Positions 23,143 to 34,202 are shown, counted from the first letter of the stretch. The stretch is 64,000 bases of DNA from Branchipolynoe longqiensis (GCA_030323885.1 CM059193.1:56758749-56822748); one strand, 5' to 3'. Notes: generated by a model from the sequence alone, not told the origin. Program-made: numbers and translations.

Positions 23143-23489
23143 AGCTGCATAGTCTGATGAAATACCAAATTTTCAAAACCAAACCAATTATCTAGATTTG
23201 ATTTTAGATATCTAACTTAGACACTGATGCACTTATTAAGCATTTGTTTCTGCATAGAAGGCAATACTGAGTCAATTTAACAGAACCTGTTACTGCAGAA
23301 GGCTATGGTGTCAGAGTTTTGGCAAGCTGGCCAAAACTAATTTTCCATGTTTGCACTCAAAATATCTCAAAAGTTTACCATTTAAAATAAAAGTAACTTT
23401 GAACTGATGCATAGTAGATACTAGTAATCGATCTAATATATTTATCTCAGAAATAATACAGAAATTCTAAACCATCGAACTATGCAACT
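23143..23489. mobile_element. TTAA-inserting MITE, full copy
   Basis: The 347 bp element has ends AGCTGCATAGTCTGATGAAA and CCATCGAACTATGCAACT and TTAA on both sides. It lies in the intron upstream of the MAM 3 middle exon. Confidence 0.9.
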
Positions 23490-23640
23490 TTAATTGAAGT
23501 AAACCATTTAAAACTGCAGTTACTTCAAAGTAAAGTCTACGTGGATCCTTGCGTGAAAGGTCAGCGCAGACCACTCCATATCTAACAGCAACAAAAAATG
23601 AACTTATTATTGACACACTGTTGTCACACCTTAATGTGTA

Positions 23641-24325
23641 AAACTGCAGTCTGATGAAAGCAACACATTTTCAAAACCAAAATACTGACCTAGATTTGAT
23701 TCTACATATCGAACTTAGATACTGATGTGCTTATTAAACATTTGTTGCTACATAGAAGGGAACTCCAAGTCAGTTTAATGGAACCTGTTACGGAAGAAGT
23801 CTATAGACCTATTTCATATGACGTCAGCATGGGTATTTAGGTCAGTGCGCGTGCAGTTTGGCTGCAGGATGACACACTGTCACACTGCAAACTCAATGGC
23901 TATGAGCAATGTTCATACAGAAAAAGTGAAATATCTCTAAAACCACACCACCTAGACACAAACCGCTTGTAACACATATAGCAAACTTATTCAACGAATA
24001 GATTATATTAAATTCATAAGGTTAGGGTTCTGCATTTCTATTAATTTTGAATAAAATAAACGTTTTGCACTATGCGTACCAGCAAACTCAGTGGCAGTGT
24101 GCATTCGTTCTGCAGCCAAGCTGCCCACACATACACGATGTTAGTAAACATTGAAATAGGTCTGTGGTGTTAGAGCTTTGCTGTGCTTACCAACAATTAA
24201 TTTTGCACGCTAGCACTTTAAATATCTTAAACTTAACCATTTAAAATAAAAGTTACTTGAAAGTAAAGTAAGATAGATTATGACGATCAACCTAATATGA
24301 CAATAACTTTAAATCATCGGACAGA
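23641..24325. mobile_element. TTAA MITE copy split by a second element
   Basis: The two halves (23641-23805 and 24165-24325) reconstitute one diverged member of the TTAA family. The break falls inside the GAAGTCTATGGTGTTAGAG stretch and is filled by a different inverted-repeat element at about 23806-24164. Confidence 0.8.
23806..24164. mobile_element. Inverted-repeat element nested in a TTAA MITE
   Basis: It opens ACCTATTTCATATGACGTCA and closes ACATTGAAATAGGT, so the ends are short inverted repeats. The flanks TCTATAG and TCTGTGG look like a degraded 7 bp target duplication. A related stretch lies inverted at about 40480-40735 and a second partial one at about 40255-40480. Confidence 0.7.
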
Positions 24326-24649
24326 GTTCATGCTACTTTTGGGGATAGAATATATGACCTATATATGACCTTTATATGACCTAGATTTCCCCCCAAATAT
24401 CACCTTTTTGTATGGAGTTTGTAAGAGGGGGGGGGGGGGGGGGGCGAGTATATCCAGTGAACTCCTCACCCTCTGCTTCATTGACACCCCTAGTTTTGGT
24501 GGTTAGAGCCAAAAGTGGAAGTATTAAAAAAGCCTTATGACCAAAGTTATGCCAATATGTGACTTTTTATTGGTCATACTTTTGTCAAATCCAATATATG
24601 AACTTATATGACCTCGGCACGAACCTTGTCGAACTATGCAACTTTAATA

Positions 24650-24915
24650 TATTCTTTCTCTTTCTTTCGTTCTCTCTCTCTCTTTCTCTCTATTTTTCTC
24701 ACTTTCTCTCAGGGTCCATACACATGTGAAGATATGGAATTCAAGGCTATTTCAAAGGCTTTTCAAGGCTGTTTTTGATAGGAATTCAAGACTATTTTCA
24801 TTTGGATTTCAGGGAAAAAAAACAATGGTGAATGGTGATTTCGGACTAATTTAGATCAGTGTGGACAGTTTGGTGGAATTCAAGACTTTTCAAGACTAAT
24901 TACCCAAAATAGATT
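24650..24915. repeat. Copy of the 17.2 kb block: CT tract plus CAGGGTCC MITE
   Basis: From TATATTCTTTCTCTTTCTTT to AAGACTAATTACCCAAAATAG this matches 17215-17500, including the CT-rich flank outside the MITE. It is therefore a duplication of a larger block, not an independent MITE insertion. It ends against the donor of the first MAM 3 exon. Confidence 0.85.
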
Positions 24916-24927
24916 CTGCCTTCTTAC

Positions 24928-25089
24928 CTGCGCCATATATATCGTCTAGGACGGTGAAGTTGGCTGCCCCATGTTCCGGTGGTTCCACGTCCATCCACCA
25001 GTGCCAGTTGACATTGGACCGGATGTACTCGTAGCCGCATGCGCACTCGTCACTGAACCGGCAGCTGACAGAGTGGTCCTCGGTGCACT
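24928..25089 (-). CDS. Internal exon 12: start of MAM domain 3
   Basis: Acceptor CACACCAG and donor G|GTAAGA bound 54 codons in phase 1-1. It opens ECTEDHSVSCRFSDECACGY and continues to NVNWHWWMDVEPPEHG and ANFTVLDDIYGAG. The Cys-x-F...C-x-C-GY opening and the Trp cluster are MAM-like, with one or two extra Cys in the ECAC stretch. NFT is a sequon. A MITE fragment of the AGGGTCC family (about 24711-24915) ends just 13 bases downstream of the donor, so it has landed almost on the splice site. Confidence 0.9.
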
Positions 25090-25124
25090 CTGGTGTGTAA
25101 GGTAAAATATAAATAAATACCAAA

Positions 25125-26345
25125 TATTAAAGGGATTATTAGTACTACTATTGTTATTATTATTTCTATTACTATTTCAACGATTACTACTAGTATTACT
25201 ATCATTATTGCGACTAATACTGCCATTGTTACTGCTACTGTTACTGCTTGTATTACTATTATTATATTATTAGTACCCTAATGTCTATTATTATTATTAT
25301 TATTTTTTTTTTTTTTGTGACAAGTTTTTTATTCTGCCCATAACGTATAAGCTCCTGTGAGGGTGCTTGTTTTCAACGCTGGACAGCTGTGATACTGGAT
25401 TGGTCTGGTCCCGTACTCAGGAGTCTTTACCTGATCTTTCTCAGGCCAACCTTTGCGGTTTTGGGTGTTAGTAGTTTCTATATTAGTTTTTTTTGTAATT
25501 TTCAAGTTTTTTCCTAACCTGTATATGATAACTTAGCCTACTATGTACATCTACTCAGATGACATATAGGCCTGTGGGAGAGGATCCCATCCCATTGTGG
25601 TTTGTTACAGCATCCTTTCACCCATGCCCTGTCCTTACATAGTACACCAGTGTTCCAGAACACCCCTGGACCCTTCAGGACTGCGACTAGGTGGGATGGC
25701 TGTGTTGTATGGTTAGCCATTTTGTATTTCAGGGTGATTCGGATGCATGACCGTGGCCTGCCTGTTCTGCTTTGGTGTGTGCCAGTACACATACCTAGAC
25801 GGACTGCGCCCTATGGTGATAGTCATTTCGAATTCCTTAGTACTTAGTAGGGCTAGTTTCCGTATTTGTAATATCTACCATCTTTTCTGGTCTGTCTTTT
25901 GCTTTTTGTGCCAGAACACAGCAAGCAGTGACTGCGCCCAAGATCAGGTGAGATATTGTTTCTTCAGTAGGTGGTTGTGTATTATGTTTTCTTTAAGGAC
26001 CTTTTATAGTAGTCCATGCTTTTGATTGCCCGTTGTTGTGTGGGTTGATTATTCCAGGCATGTGCCGCCATGGCCATGGCCAGTACACTTCTCTCAGTAT
26101 TATCAATACTACCAGACTACTACGATTACTACTAGTACTACCATTATTGTCACTACTATAACTACACCTGTTATCCCTACTACTATTATTACTGTTATTA
26201 CTACTATTGTTACTATTATTACTACTATTATTACTGTTATTACTACTATTGTTCCTATTATTACTACTATTATTACTACTATTACTATTATTACTACTAT
26301 TATTACCCTCTTGCTTCTACTGATTACTAGTACTATTATGGTTAT
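25125..26345. repeat. ATT/ACT trinucleotide-type tracts
   Basis: Tracts at 25125-25310 and 26100-26345 of TACTATTATTACTACTATTA. They encode only homopolymer-like Thr/Ile frames. Confidence 0.88.
25308..26065 (-). mobile_element. Longer member of the poly(A)-ended family
   Basis: It begins with a T run, ACAAGTTTTTTATTCTGCCC and TTGTTTTCAACGCTGGACAG, related to the family at 41140. It continues about 450 bases further through TTAGCCATTTTGTATTTCAG. Short frames on both strands show no recognisable protein. Confidence 0.55.
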
Positions 26346-26372
26346 TTTTATTACCAGTGGTACCGTTAGTTT

Positions 26373-26712
26373 GTTTGTTGTTGTTGTTGTTTTACGTCCT
26401 AGCAACATCTAAGGTCATATCAGGATGGGTACCGACTTGTGACAGTGCACACTCATGTCGACTTTATAGTGCTGTCCCACCGGGAAACAAGGTCGGCGGC
26501 ACCATGTCCTGGTTTCCCACTCAGTCACATTATCCTGACACTGGCACACCAGTCCTTGCCCTGTCCTAATAATGCCGAGCGCCTGGCTAGGAAGCGACAA
26601 GTATCAATTTTTAAGTCATTGGTTTGACTCAACCAGGGTTCGAACCAAAGACCCCACGATCTACCAGCACGGGAGATGGATGCTCTAACTCATTCGGACA
26701 TCCCGTCTGGTC
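26373..26712 (-). mobile_element. SINE family 1, full copy
   Basis: The full body plus the GATGGCCGAATGAGTTGAGC-like head at the right (complement of CTCATTCGGACATCCCGTCT). It adjoins an ATT/ACT trinucleotide repeat. Confidence 0.85.
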
Positions 26713-26946
26713 TGGTACCATTAGTAGAAATATAATAATAATAATAGTAACAATAATAATGCATATTTAATAGACCACCCTCAATAACAGGAGGCATTCT
26801 AAGACACTGTAAAGTAAAACCAAAGTTTTGCCTTACATTGATAGGACATATTTACGAATTAGTTACGATAGTTAGAGGACAGAGAAATCTAATTTAGTAT
26901 TTAGAATAATTCGACATTACACAGAAGTGATTTATATCACTAAAGA

Positions 26947-27187
26947 GATGAAGAGTTCAGGTGCAAAACCCCGTAAACACCAATCCAAAAATTGGGATAA
27001 ACATTGGAATGAAACCCACAAAGATTATGTTATTTTACATTCCTACTTTTTTTGTCATTGCTCCATAATCATGCCATCACAACAAAAGTGGAATTAGTCA
27101 GAATTAAAATTATTTTCAGGTCAAAATCTGTTATTTTAATTGCATTTTTCGATTGGCGTTTACAGGGGTTTGCACCTAAACTCTTCA
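26947..27187. mobile_element. MITE with long inverted ends (GAGTTCAGGTGCAAA), copy 1
   Basis: The left arm GAGTTCAGGTGCAAAACCCC and right arm GGGGTTTGCACCTAAACTC are inverted and extend into GTAAACACCAATCC / GATTGGCGTTTAC, about 36 bp each. A relative is at 45850. Confidence 0.82.
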
Positions 27188-27289
27188 GATGCTCATTTTC
27201 TTAAATCCTCTGACAACCTGTTTCATACAGTAGCATTCAACAGTAATTGTATGCACCTTGTAATTACTTATGAGCTAGACTTTTCTTTA

Positions 27290-28135
27290 TTCGCACACAC
27301 CCTACCACCACAGCAAATAAAACACCCACAACAAGAAAAATACCCCACAACAAAACACACAATAACAAAAACACACAACACAAAACTACCCCACAAGAAC
27401 ACCTCACAAACAAACACAACACAAACACACCACAGCAACAAAAACACACCACAACAACCCCTAAACACCCCACAACAACAACGCACCCACAGTAACAAAA
27501 ACACCCCATAACAATAAAAAGACCATACCCCAACAATATTTGTTTGTCTGTTGTTTTTTTTTACGTCCTAGCAACATCTAAGGTCATATCAGGACAGGTA
27601 CCGACTTGTGACAGTGTGCACTCATGGTGACTTTATAATGCTGTCCCACTGGGAGACCAGGCCTCCAGCACCATGACCTGATATCCCACTCATTCACATT
27701 ATCCTGACACTGAGCCAACCAGTCCTTGCCCTATCCTAATAATGCTGAGCGCCTGGCTAGGAAGCGCCAAGTATAAATTGTTATGTCATTGATTTAACTC
27801 GGCCAAGGTTCGAACCCACAAACCCATGAGTTTGGATCCCCCGATCTCCCAAAACAGGAGATGGACGCTTAACTCATTCGGCAAGCCCGTCTGGTCGCAC
27901 CAACAATAAAAACACCCTACAACAAAAATACTCCATGACAACAACAAAAACACCCCACAACAAAAACCCACAACAAAATCCCACAACACAAACATGTACA
28001 ATAACACCCACAACAAAAATGCCCACAACAACAAAAACATCCCCCAACAACAACACCCTACAACAACACACACTCCACAACAACAACAAACCACAACAAA
28101 CAACACCTCACATCACACTCCCCCCCCCCCCCCAC
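27290..28135. repeat. ACAACAAAAACACCCC repeat beside the mucin-like exon
   Basis: At 27290-27540 and 27897-28118, interrupted by a SINE, and then a C run of about 14 bases up to the donor region of the mucin-like exon. Confidence 0.88.
27545..27896 (-). mobile_element. SINE family 1, full copy inside an ACA-rich repeat
   Basis: A full-length copy with a B-box-like GGTTCGAACC in minus orientation. The ACAACAAAAACACCCC low-complexity sequence continues on both sides, so the SINE split it. Confidence 0.85.
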
Positions 28136-28149
28136 CCCCCACCCCCCAC

Positions 28150-28611
28150 CTGGCAGCGTGGCGTTCCGGACAGGCCTGATCTTGGCTGGCTGGTGGCAGG
28201 TGGTGCACGGCTCCGCGTCTCCCACAATGCACCTCGGCTCGTACACGTACGCCTGCGTCGGCGCCGCAGGCGTCGTCGTCGTCTCCAGCGTCGCGTTCGT
28301 CACCCACCACCAGGTGCCCGTCGCGTTCTCCGTCGTGTCCGTCACGTGGCCCGGCGTCGCCGTCGCCGGTGCTGCCGTCGCCGTGCCCGTCGCGCGTTTG
28401 CGCATCGCCGCTTCCGTCGACCTACTTCCGGTGGTTGCGGTGTCGTCTGCTGCTCTGGGTGGTGACGTCAGGCGGTCCCGCATCGTTGTTGTTGGTGGTG
28501 GTGTTGTTGTTGTTGTTGGCTCAATCGTGGTGGTCAGCGGTTCGGTGGTGGGCTCTTCGACTGTCGTGTTTGGCTCAAGGAACTCCGTTGTCACGAACAT
28601 TGTTGTGGTTT
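28150..28611 (-). CDS. Internal exon 11: Thr/Pro-rich mucin-like segment
   Basis: The phase 1-1 exon of 154 codons (acceptor AAACACAG, donor G|GTGGGG) is very rich in Thr, Pro, Ala and Glu, with runs such as TTTIEPTTTTTPPPTTT and TGTATAAPATATPGH. It reads as a mucin-like, heavily O-glycosylated spacer. NTT, NAT, NAT and NAT give four N-glycosylation sequons. The last third changes character: GTWWWVTNATLE, then EPRCIVGDAEPCTTCHQP, a short region with four Cys and a WWW cluster that may start a small folded unit. It separates the MAM 2 half of the protein from the MAM 3/4 half. The exon has an extreme GC content, and the opposite strand is also open. Confidence 0.8.
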
Positions 28612-28837
28612 CTGTGTTTTGGGGGGGGGGGGGAGTGAGTGGGGTAAAGGGAAAGTAAAGTACATGGTTATAAATATAGAAACAGTAAAACCGCATTATA
28701 ATAGGCATGCCAGCGTGCAAGAGTTCCCTTGGCAGACATTATGGCCCAGGAAACCTGGACTTCGGGGGCGGTACACGCGTACCTCCCCCACCTCGCCCCC
28801 TCTGCCGCCCCTCACCCCTCTCCTCCCTTTTGGTGGA

Positions 28838-29912
28838 GGGCTCTTCGGGCCCCCCCCCCCCCCTTCCCCCCTGATCATTCCTGTCATTGTCATTGAGATT
28901 GTTCTCTTATGCTTATTACCTCTTCACCTATTGCATTGTATTCTTGTTGGCGCACTTTGAATAAAGCACTATTCTTCCACCCCGCCTCCTCTTCCTCCTT
29001 CGCCGCGTATCGGTCGTAATGCTTGCATTGATTCTCAGAGGAGGACGAGTCCCTCCCCCTCCTCCTTCCACCTGCGACCATTGACCGTTTAGTTATGTAA
29101 CCCCCCCCAGGTGCCGCCTTATAACCCGGGCCCGCAGCTCCCTCCAGTCACTCCGCCTCCACCCGCCTCCAGTAACGCTCCTCTTTTCCACCCACTCACC
29201 CATACTTACTTTCTTTTCCCTTCCTAGGGTGGAAGGCTCTTCGGGGCCCCCCTTCCCCCATGATCATTCCTGTCATTGTCATTGTGGCCAATACGGCAGG
29301 TCCTTAGCCGCTGCCGTATTGGCCACTCGTGGCTTACACATGCTTTTCTGCTCAAGGGGGAACCTCCCCCTGAATGTATTGGGTGTCAGTCCCCGCTGAC
29401 ACTCAAACACATTTGACTAAGTTGCGTGGATTTGTTGGCCCTGCGCCAACAGTTCTACACTGCAGAGAGTATGCATGATCTTTTTACTAAGGTAAAACAG
29501 GAAAACATTTTAGCCTTTTTGAGGGCAGCTGGACTGTACCACCTAATATAGTTTACTAAATAGATTCTATCAATTATTAATAAAACTTTTCTTTTTATAT
29601 GGGAATTTGTTTCCCTTGACCACAAATATATGATTGTGAGCTTTCTAATTTAATGAGTGTCTATTGGCACATAATTGATTGTCTGCTTTTACATCTAAAA
29701 GCGATAGTTTGAACAAAAAACAAACATTTCTCGCCGTGAATATGGCCTATGCTGCCGACAAGGCGTAAAGCAACCACCAATCAATCAATCAATTGTCATT
29801 GTTCTCTTATGCTTATTACCTCTTCACCTAATGCATTGTATTCTTGTTGTCACACTTTGAATAAAGCACTATTCTTCCACCCCCGCCTCCTCTTCCTCCT
29901 TCGCTGCGTATC
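28838..29912 (+). mobile_element. LTR-like repeat present twice
   Basis: The segment GGTGGAGGGCTCTTCGGG ... ATTCTTCCACCCCGCCTCCT is at 28838-29011 and again at 29229-29912, the second carrying a LINE. Each has AATAAAGCACTATTC, a poly(A) signal. Between them is CTTATAACCCGGGCCCGCAG, a TATA-like promoter region. This fits a recombined LTR pair or tandem LTR. Confidence 0.55.
29285..29791 (+). mobile_element. 5'-truncated LINE with 10 bp target duplication, nested in an LTR-like repeat
   Basis: ATTGTCATTG is present at 29275-29284 and 29792-29801. The insert starts TGGCCAATACGGCAGG and ends in CAATCAATCAATCAA. The uninterrupted repeat copy at 28838-29011 shows the joined sequence, proving the insertion came after that repeat was duplicated. 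Confidence 0.92.
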
Positions 29913-30752
29913 ATAGGTTATTAAAACAAAAAAAGGTTTTGGATTAAGCCACCATTTTTTCCACCCCGAGCATATTCGTTTATGCAACCCGAGGTTGTTG
30001 GGTCTGCGTATGCGTAAAAAATTGGCTCAAGTGACGCAAGTTGTTTAATCGAATACGGCCTAGGTGTTTTGAATTAAGGACAATGTTATGCCTTCGTCAG
30101 ACTATGCAGCTATGATATCACCAGTGTCCACCCTTGGGTTACTGGTGCTCCGGACAAGCAAAACTTCAGCACTCTTCCAGCATAGCGACATGGTCCAGAA
30201 TGTCTAGAAATTATATTTCCCACCCCTCTAGCACATGACAGACACCCCGGAGCGACTGACTGCCAGAGCGGGTTTCTCCCCCCGGGGTTACCTTCAGCGG
30301 GCCCTGGCCAGTCAGCCAACATTGCAAAATGAAAAGCCAAAAGATCTTAAGGGATGTTAATTGTTAAATTAGGGATGGTAGCGGCTTCGCAGCATAGGCA
30401 TGAAGCTAAGTGGTGTGTCTGGGGGTACATCCCATGTTAAATCTTAGAGTCCTGTGGTGCATTCTGGACACATCTGTGAGTGTGATAGATTTCTACATTA
30501 TTTTCTATGATAGGTCTCTACAATTGACTGTTCTCCGCAATAATCCGCAAGAATGATATAATATTAATATATTAATGGTATTGTATGGCGTAAGGTGATG
30601 ATGGGACATAACACGCTGTACACCTTACGGTTAGGTGATGACGGAACATAAAATATCGTAACCTTACGGCGAGGTGATGATGAGACATAAAATATCGGAC
30701 ACCGTTCTGCGAAAACCGTAAGAGTTGGCAACTCAGCCCTGGCGCATCTCAC

Positions 30753-31148
30753 CGTCCATTTCGTAGGTGCAGTTCCCGTCCGTGACAATGACGTTGTCCA
30801 GCATCACCTTGGGCGTCTTGGTGTTCTGCAACACTGCACTGAAGCGCAGAGAGTACTCTCCCTCGGGCAAATCAAAAGCCACGACGTGCCACTCGGCGCG
30901 CCGGTCCCCGCCCAGCGTGCACAGGTGGCGCCGCCCGAAGGTGCTGTCACCTGGTGTCAAAGACGGCAGGTAGCCAAAGGTGCTGCCATCTGCCGGCTGA
31001 GCGTGGATGTCGAGGGTCTCCGTGGCGGAGAGGGTGTAGCCGAACTGGAGACAGCCGGCCGCAGGGACGGTGAGTCGCGGGGAAGTGAGCACGGCCACGG
31101 CGCCACTGCGCACCGTCTTGGGCTGCACCGTCATGTAGTCGCCCGAGG
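30753..31148 (-). CDS. Internal exon 10: remainder of MAM domain 2
   Basis: A long phase 1-1 exon (132 codons; acceptor CACCCCCACAG, donor G|GTGAGA) starts ASGDYMTVQPK and contains VLTSPRLTVPAAGCLQFGYT, EWHVVAFDLPEGEYSLRFSA, then PKVMLDNVIVTDGNC. These are the L-SP, C-L-F-Y, W-x-L-P-x-G-x-Y-x-L-x-F and D-x-x-V-x-x-x-x-C motifs of MAM. Unlike MAM 1 and MAM 3, the second internal intron is absent here. An extra HLC lies between the third and fourth conserved positions. The exon is markedly GC-rich against its AT-rich introns. The donor GTGAGA is used; readthrough stays open only a short way. Confidence 0.93.
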
Positions 31149-32125
31149 CTGTGGGGGTGTGTGATGGGGGGTTTCCAACATCGGTTACAATTCTTCCGCA
31201 TATTGATTTAAAAAAAAAAAAAAAAAAAATTATTTTAATTTTCCATTTTAAATTCAAATTGATTTAACTTAAAACAATTTATTTCGCTTTTAAACTATTA
31301 CTTAATTTATTTAATTCATTTGTTGAATTTTTATTTTTTTAATATTTATTTAAATTTATTTGGTTCATTTCATTAATTTCATTTTTAATTCATTTAAACA
31401 AAAATTGATTTAATTCGTTAAAAGTTCATATTCCGATAGTTTTGCGTTTCTGCCATGTTTGTTCAAATCAAAGTTGCAATAGTCCGATGGTTTGGAGTTT
31501 CTGCTATATTAGTTAAAATTAAAGGTGGAGAGTCACATCGTTTTTGTTTAAATCAAAGTTGCAGAGACCGAAGCCGTGCAGTTTCTGATGCAAAGTTTAC
31601 TTGGTTTTTGTGTGTGCATGAGTTGATTATAAGTGGCAAGCTATACCTCATCAGGAAAAGAAACAAACTCGGAATAGTTCAGATTTGTGCCACAGGGTGG
31701 TGCATGCTTAGTACTGAACTTTTCCACTTGGTGGTGTAGAGTGACTTCGATCAGATTTGTGCCACAGGGTGGTGCATGTTTAGTACTGAACCTTTCCACT
31801 TTGTGGTGTAGAGTGACCTAGATTGGTCATGTGACAGCTGTTGTGAAAATGGCTGGGTCAGTGGAGAGAAGGGAGGGTAAAACTGAGGTATTTTCAATTT
31901 TCTTTAGAGTAGTTCAAACAGAAAATATATTTGCTTTAATGTAAAAAATATGTTAGTACAATTGTCTTGAATGAGTGAGGTCGCTCATTCCGTGTGATTG
32001 CTGGACATGGCAGGCTCAAGGCCGAAGCCCTCCCCCCCTGCCACTACTGTGGTGGTGGTGGGGGGGGGGAGTGAGTGATGGGGGGGGGGGAGAGAAGGGG
32101 GGAAGCCATCTTCCCCCCTCCAGCC

Positions 32126-32133
32126 TATATAAG
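32126..32133 (+). promoter_or_regulatory. TATA box of the LTR-like segment
   Basis: TATATAAG lies in GC-rich surroundings (CCAGCCTATATAAGAACTCC). The second duplicate keeps it as TATATAAC at 33307-33314. About 485 bases separate it from the poly(A) signal, plausible for the U3/R arrangement of an LTR. Confidence 0.55.
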
Positions 32134-32610
32134 AACTCCTGCCAGCCATCATGGCCAGGCACTATCCTGGGTTCTTCCGGAGCCACCGAAGCTGGTCAGT
32201 CTTCTCCAAACGCCCGCACTGACCACTTCCCACCTCCAATTTTACCCACCCACCCACACCTGCATTTGATTGTGCCCACAACAATCAACAAACCAAAAAC
32301 CAATCAAGCATTTAAACTAAAAAAATAAAGAATACCATCTAATGAGCGACTGACACCCGCGCAGTTGACAGATCACACCTACTTAAATGTCACATTTCTG
32401 ATAATTTACCCTCTACTGTTATCTCATATTTTTATCATTAACTATTGCTATTGTACTTTAACGTAATTGATTACTTGTTTGTTAAATCGTTCACATGACT
32501 CATATGCCCTCATCACATTTCATTTTCCCACTATATCGGGGCCTTCGCTCGTTCGCTTCTTGCCCGATGATACACAGTCAATGTACATGCCGCCGGGCGG
32601 GCAGCGCCCG

Positions 32611-32616
32611 AATAAA
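32611..32616 (+). terminator. Poly(A) signal of the LTR-like segment
   Basis: AATAAA in GCGCCCGAATAAAAGCCTTG, after a GC-rich hairpin-like stretch (GCCGCCGGGCGGGCAGCGCCC). The duplicate signal is at 33792-33797. Confidence 0.5.
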
Positions 32617-33141
32617 AGCCTTGATTAACCCACTCATGCCTCTGAGTCAGCTGTGTCCGTGAGCAATGACATTGCATAATGACGTCCTATACACAAATAG
32701 CCTGAACTGAGACCAGTAATGATGTGTGGTCTCTGTGGCATAGTGGTTAGATGCAGTTTCTGATGCAAAGTTTATTTGGTTTTTGTGTGTGCATGAGTTG
32801 ATTATAAGTGGCAAGCTATACCTCATCAGGAAAAGAAACAAACTCGGAATAGTTCAGATTTGTGCCACAGGGTGGTGCATGCTTAGTACTGAACTTTTCC
32901 ACTTGGTGGTGTAGAGTGACTTCGATCAGATTTGTGCCACAGGGTGGTGCATGTTTAGTACTGAACCTTTCCACTTTGTGGTGTAGAGTGACCTAGATTG
33001 GTCATGTGACAGCTGTTGTTGTGAAAATGGCTGGGTCAGTGGAGAGAAGGGAGGGTAAAACTGAGGTATTTTCAATTTTCTTTAGAGTAGTTCAACGAGG
33101 AAATATATTTGCTTTAATGTAAAAAATATGTTAGTACAATT

Positions 33142-33851
33142 GTCTTGAATGAGTGAGGTCGCTCATTCGGTGTCATTGCTGGACATGGCAGGCTCAAGGC
33201 CGAAGCCCTCCCCCCCTGCCACTACTGTGGTGGTGGTGGTGGGGGGGGGGGGGAGTGAGTGATGAGGGGGGGGGAGAAGGGGGGAAGCCATCTTCCCCCT
33301 CCAGCCTATATAACAACTCCTGCCAGCCATCATGGCCAGGCACTATCCTGGGGTCTTCCGGAGCCACCAAAGTTGGTCAGTCTTCTCCAAACGCCCGCAC
33401 TGACCACTTCCCACCTCCAATTTTACCCACCCACCCACACCTGCATTTGATTGTGCCCACAACAATCAACAAACCAAAAACCAATCAAGCATTTAAACTA
33501 AAAAAATTAAGAATACCATCTAATGAGCGACTGACACCCGCGCAGTTAACAGATCACACCTACTTAAATGTCACATTTCTGATAATTTACCCTCTACTGT
33601 TATCTCATATTTTTATCATTAACTATTGCTATTGTACTTTAACGTAATTGATTACTCATTTGTTAAATCGTTCACATGACTCATATGCCCTCATCACATT
33701 TCATTTTCCCACTATATCGGGGCCTTCGCTCGTTCGCTTCTTGCCCGATGATACACAGTCAATGTACATGCCGCCGGGCGGGCAGCGCCCGAATAAAAGC
33801 CTTGATTAACCCACTCATGCCTCTGAGTCAGCTGTGTCAGTGAGCAATGAC
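33142..33851 (+). mobile_element. Solo-LTR-like insertion, copy 2
   Basis: The second copy, produced by the tandem duplication rather than by a new insertion: the flanks are identical to those of copy 1. Confidence 0.55.
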
Positions 33852-34061
33852 ATTGCATAATGACGTCCTATACACAAATAGCCTGAACTGAGACCAGTAA
33901 TGATGTGTGGTCTCTGTGGCATAGTGGTTAGAGTGTTGAACTTGTAATCTGAAGTTGTTTGGTAGTGTGGCTTCAAACCCCATACAGTGCAAAACATTTT
34001 TACATTCAACAACAAAAAAACGTTTTTCATCTATATGTGTTTCTCATTGAATTATGCAATG

Positions 34062-34202
34062 TAATTGGACTAACATATATTTTACATTACACAAATATAT
34101 TTCCTGATTGAACTACTCTAAAGAAAATTGAAAATACCCCAGTTTTACTCTCCCTTCTCTCCACTAACCCAACCAATTTTACAACAACAGCTGCCAGCTA
34201 GT
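34062..34202. repeat. Inverted copy of the sequence flanking the LTR-like segment
   Basis: The complement of 34062-34202 matches 33008-33142 at roughly 85-90 percent (GACAGCTGTTGTTGTGAAAA against GGCAGCTGTTGTTGTAAAAT). Together they are arms of a large inverted repeat about 920 bases apart, probably the original terminal repeats of a foldback element. Confidence 0.85.

Larger units (their letters stand above)
31967..32667 (+). mobile_element. Solo-LTR-like insertion, copy 1
   Basis: Bounded by a short palindrome (GAATGAGTGAGGTCGCTCATTC is split over 22 bases at 31969-31990), it contains a TATA box at 32126 and a poly(A) signal at 32611. The inverted copy of the flanking sequence at about 34065-34200 lacks it, which marks it as an insertion of roughly 700 bp. 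No tRNA-primer site or coding region adjoins it. Confidence 0.55.
31577..33932. repeat. Tandem duplication of a 1.18 kb unit
   Basis: 31577-32751 and 32752-33932 are nearly identical over their whole length, with small differences in G runs. The junction joins a tRNA-like head (CTGTGGCATAGTGGTTAGA) to TGCAGTTTCTGATGCAAAGT. Only the second copy continues into the rest of the tRNA-like segment (to about 33990). Confidence 0.93.

Noticed and set aside
25541..26025. Overlapping short frames on both strands
   Set aside because: They fall in the longer member of the poly(A)-ended repeat family; none shows a known protein motif.
28158..28658. Plus-strand frame of 166 codons opposite the mucin-like exon
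   Set aside because: It is the complement of a strongly biased GC-rich coding exon; it is Val/Ser-rich, with no domain, and the minus reading fits the phases of the neighbouring exons.
30110..30340. Minus-strand frame of 76 codons beside the MAM 2 exon
   Set aside because: Downstream of the MAM 2 donor, in intron sequence; no domain, and its composition resembles a dispersed repeat.
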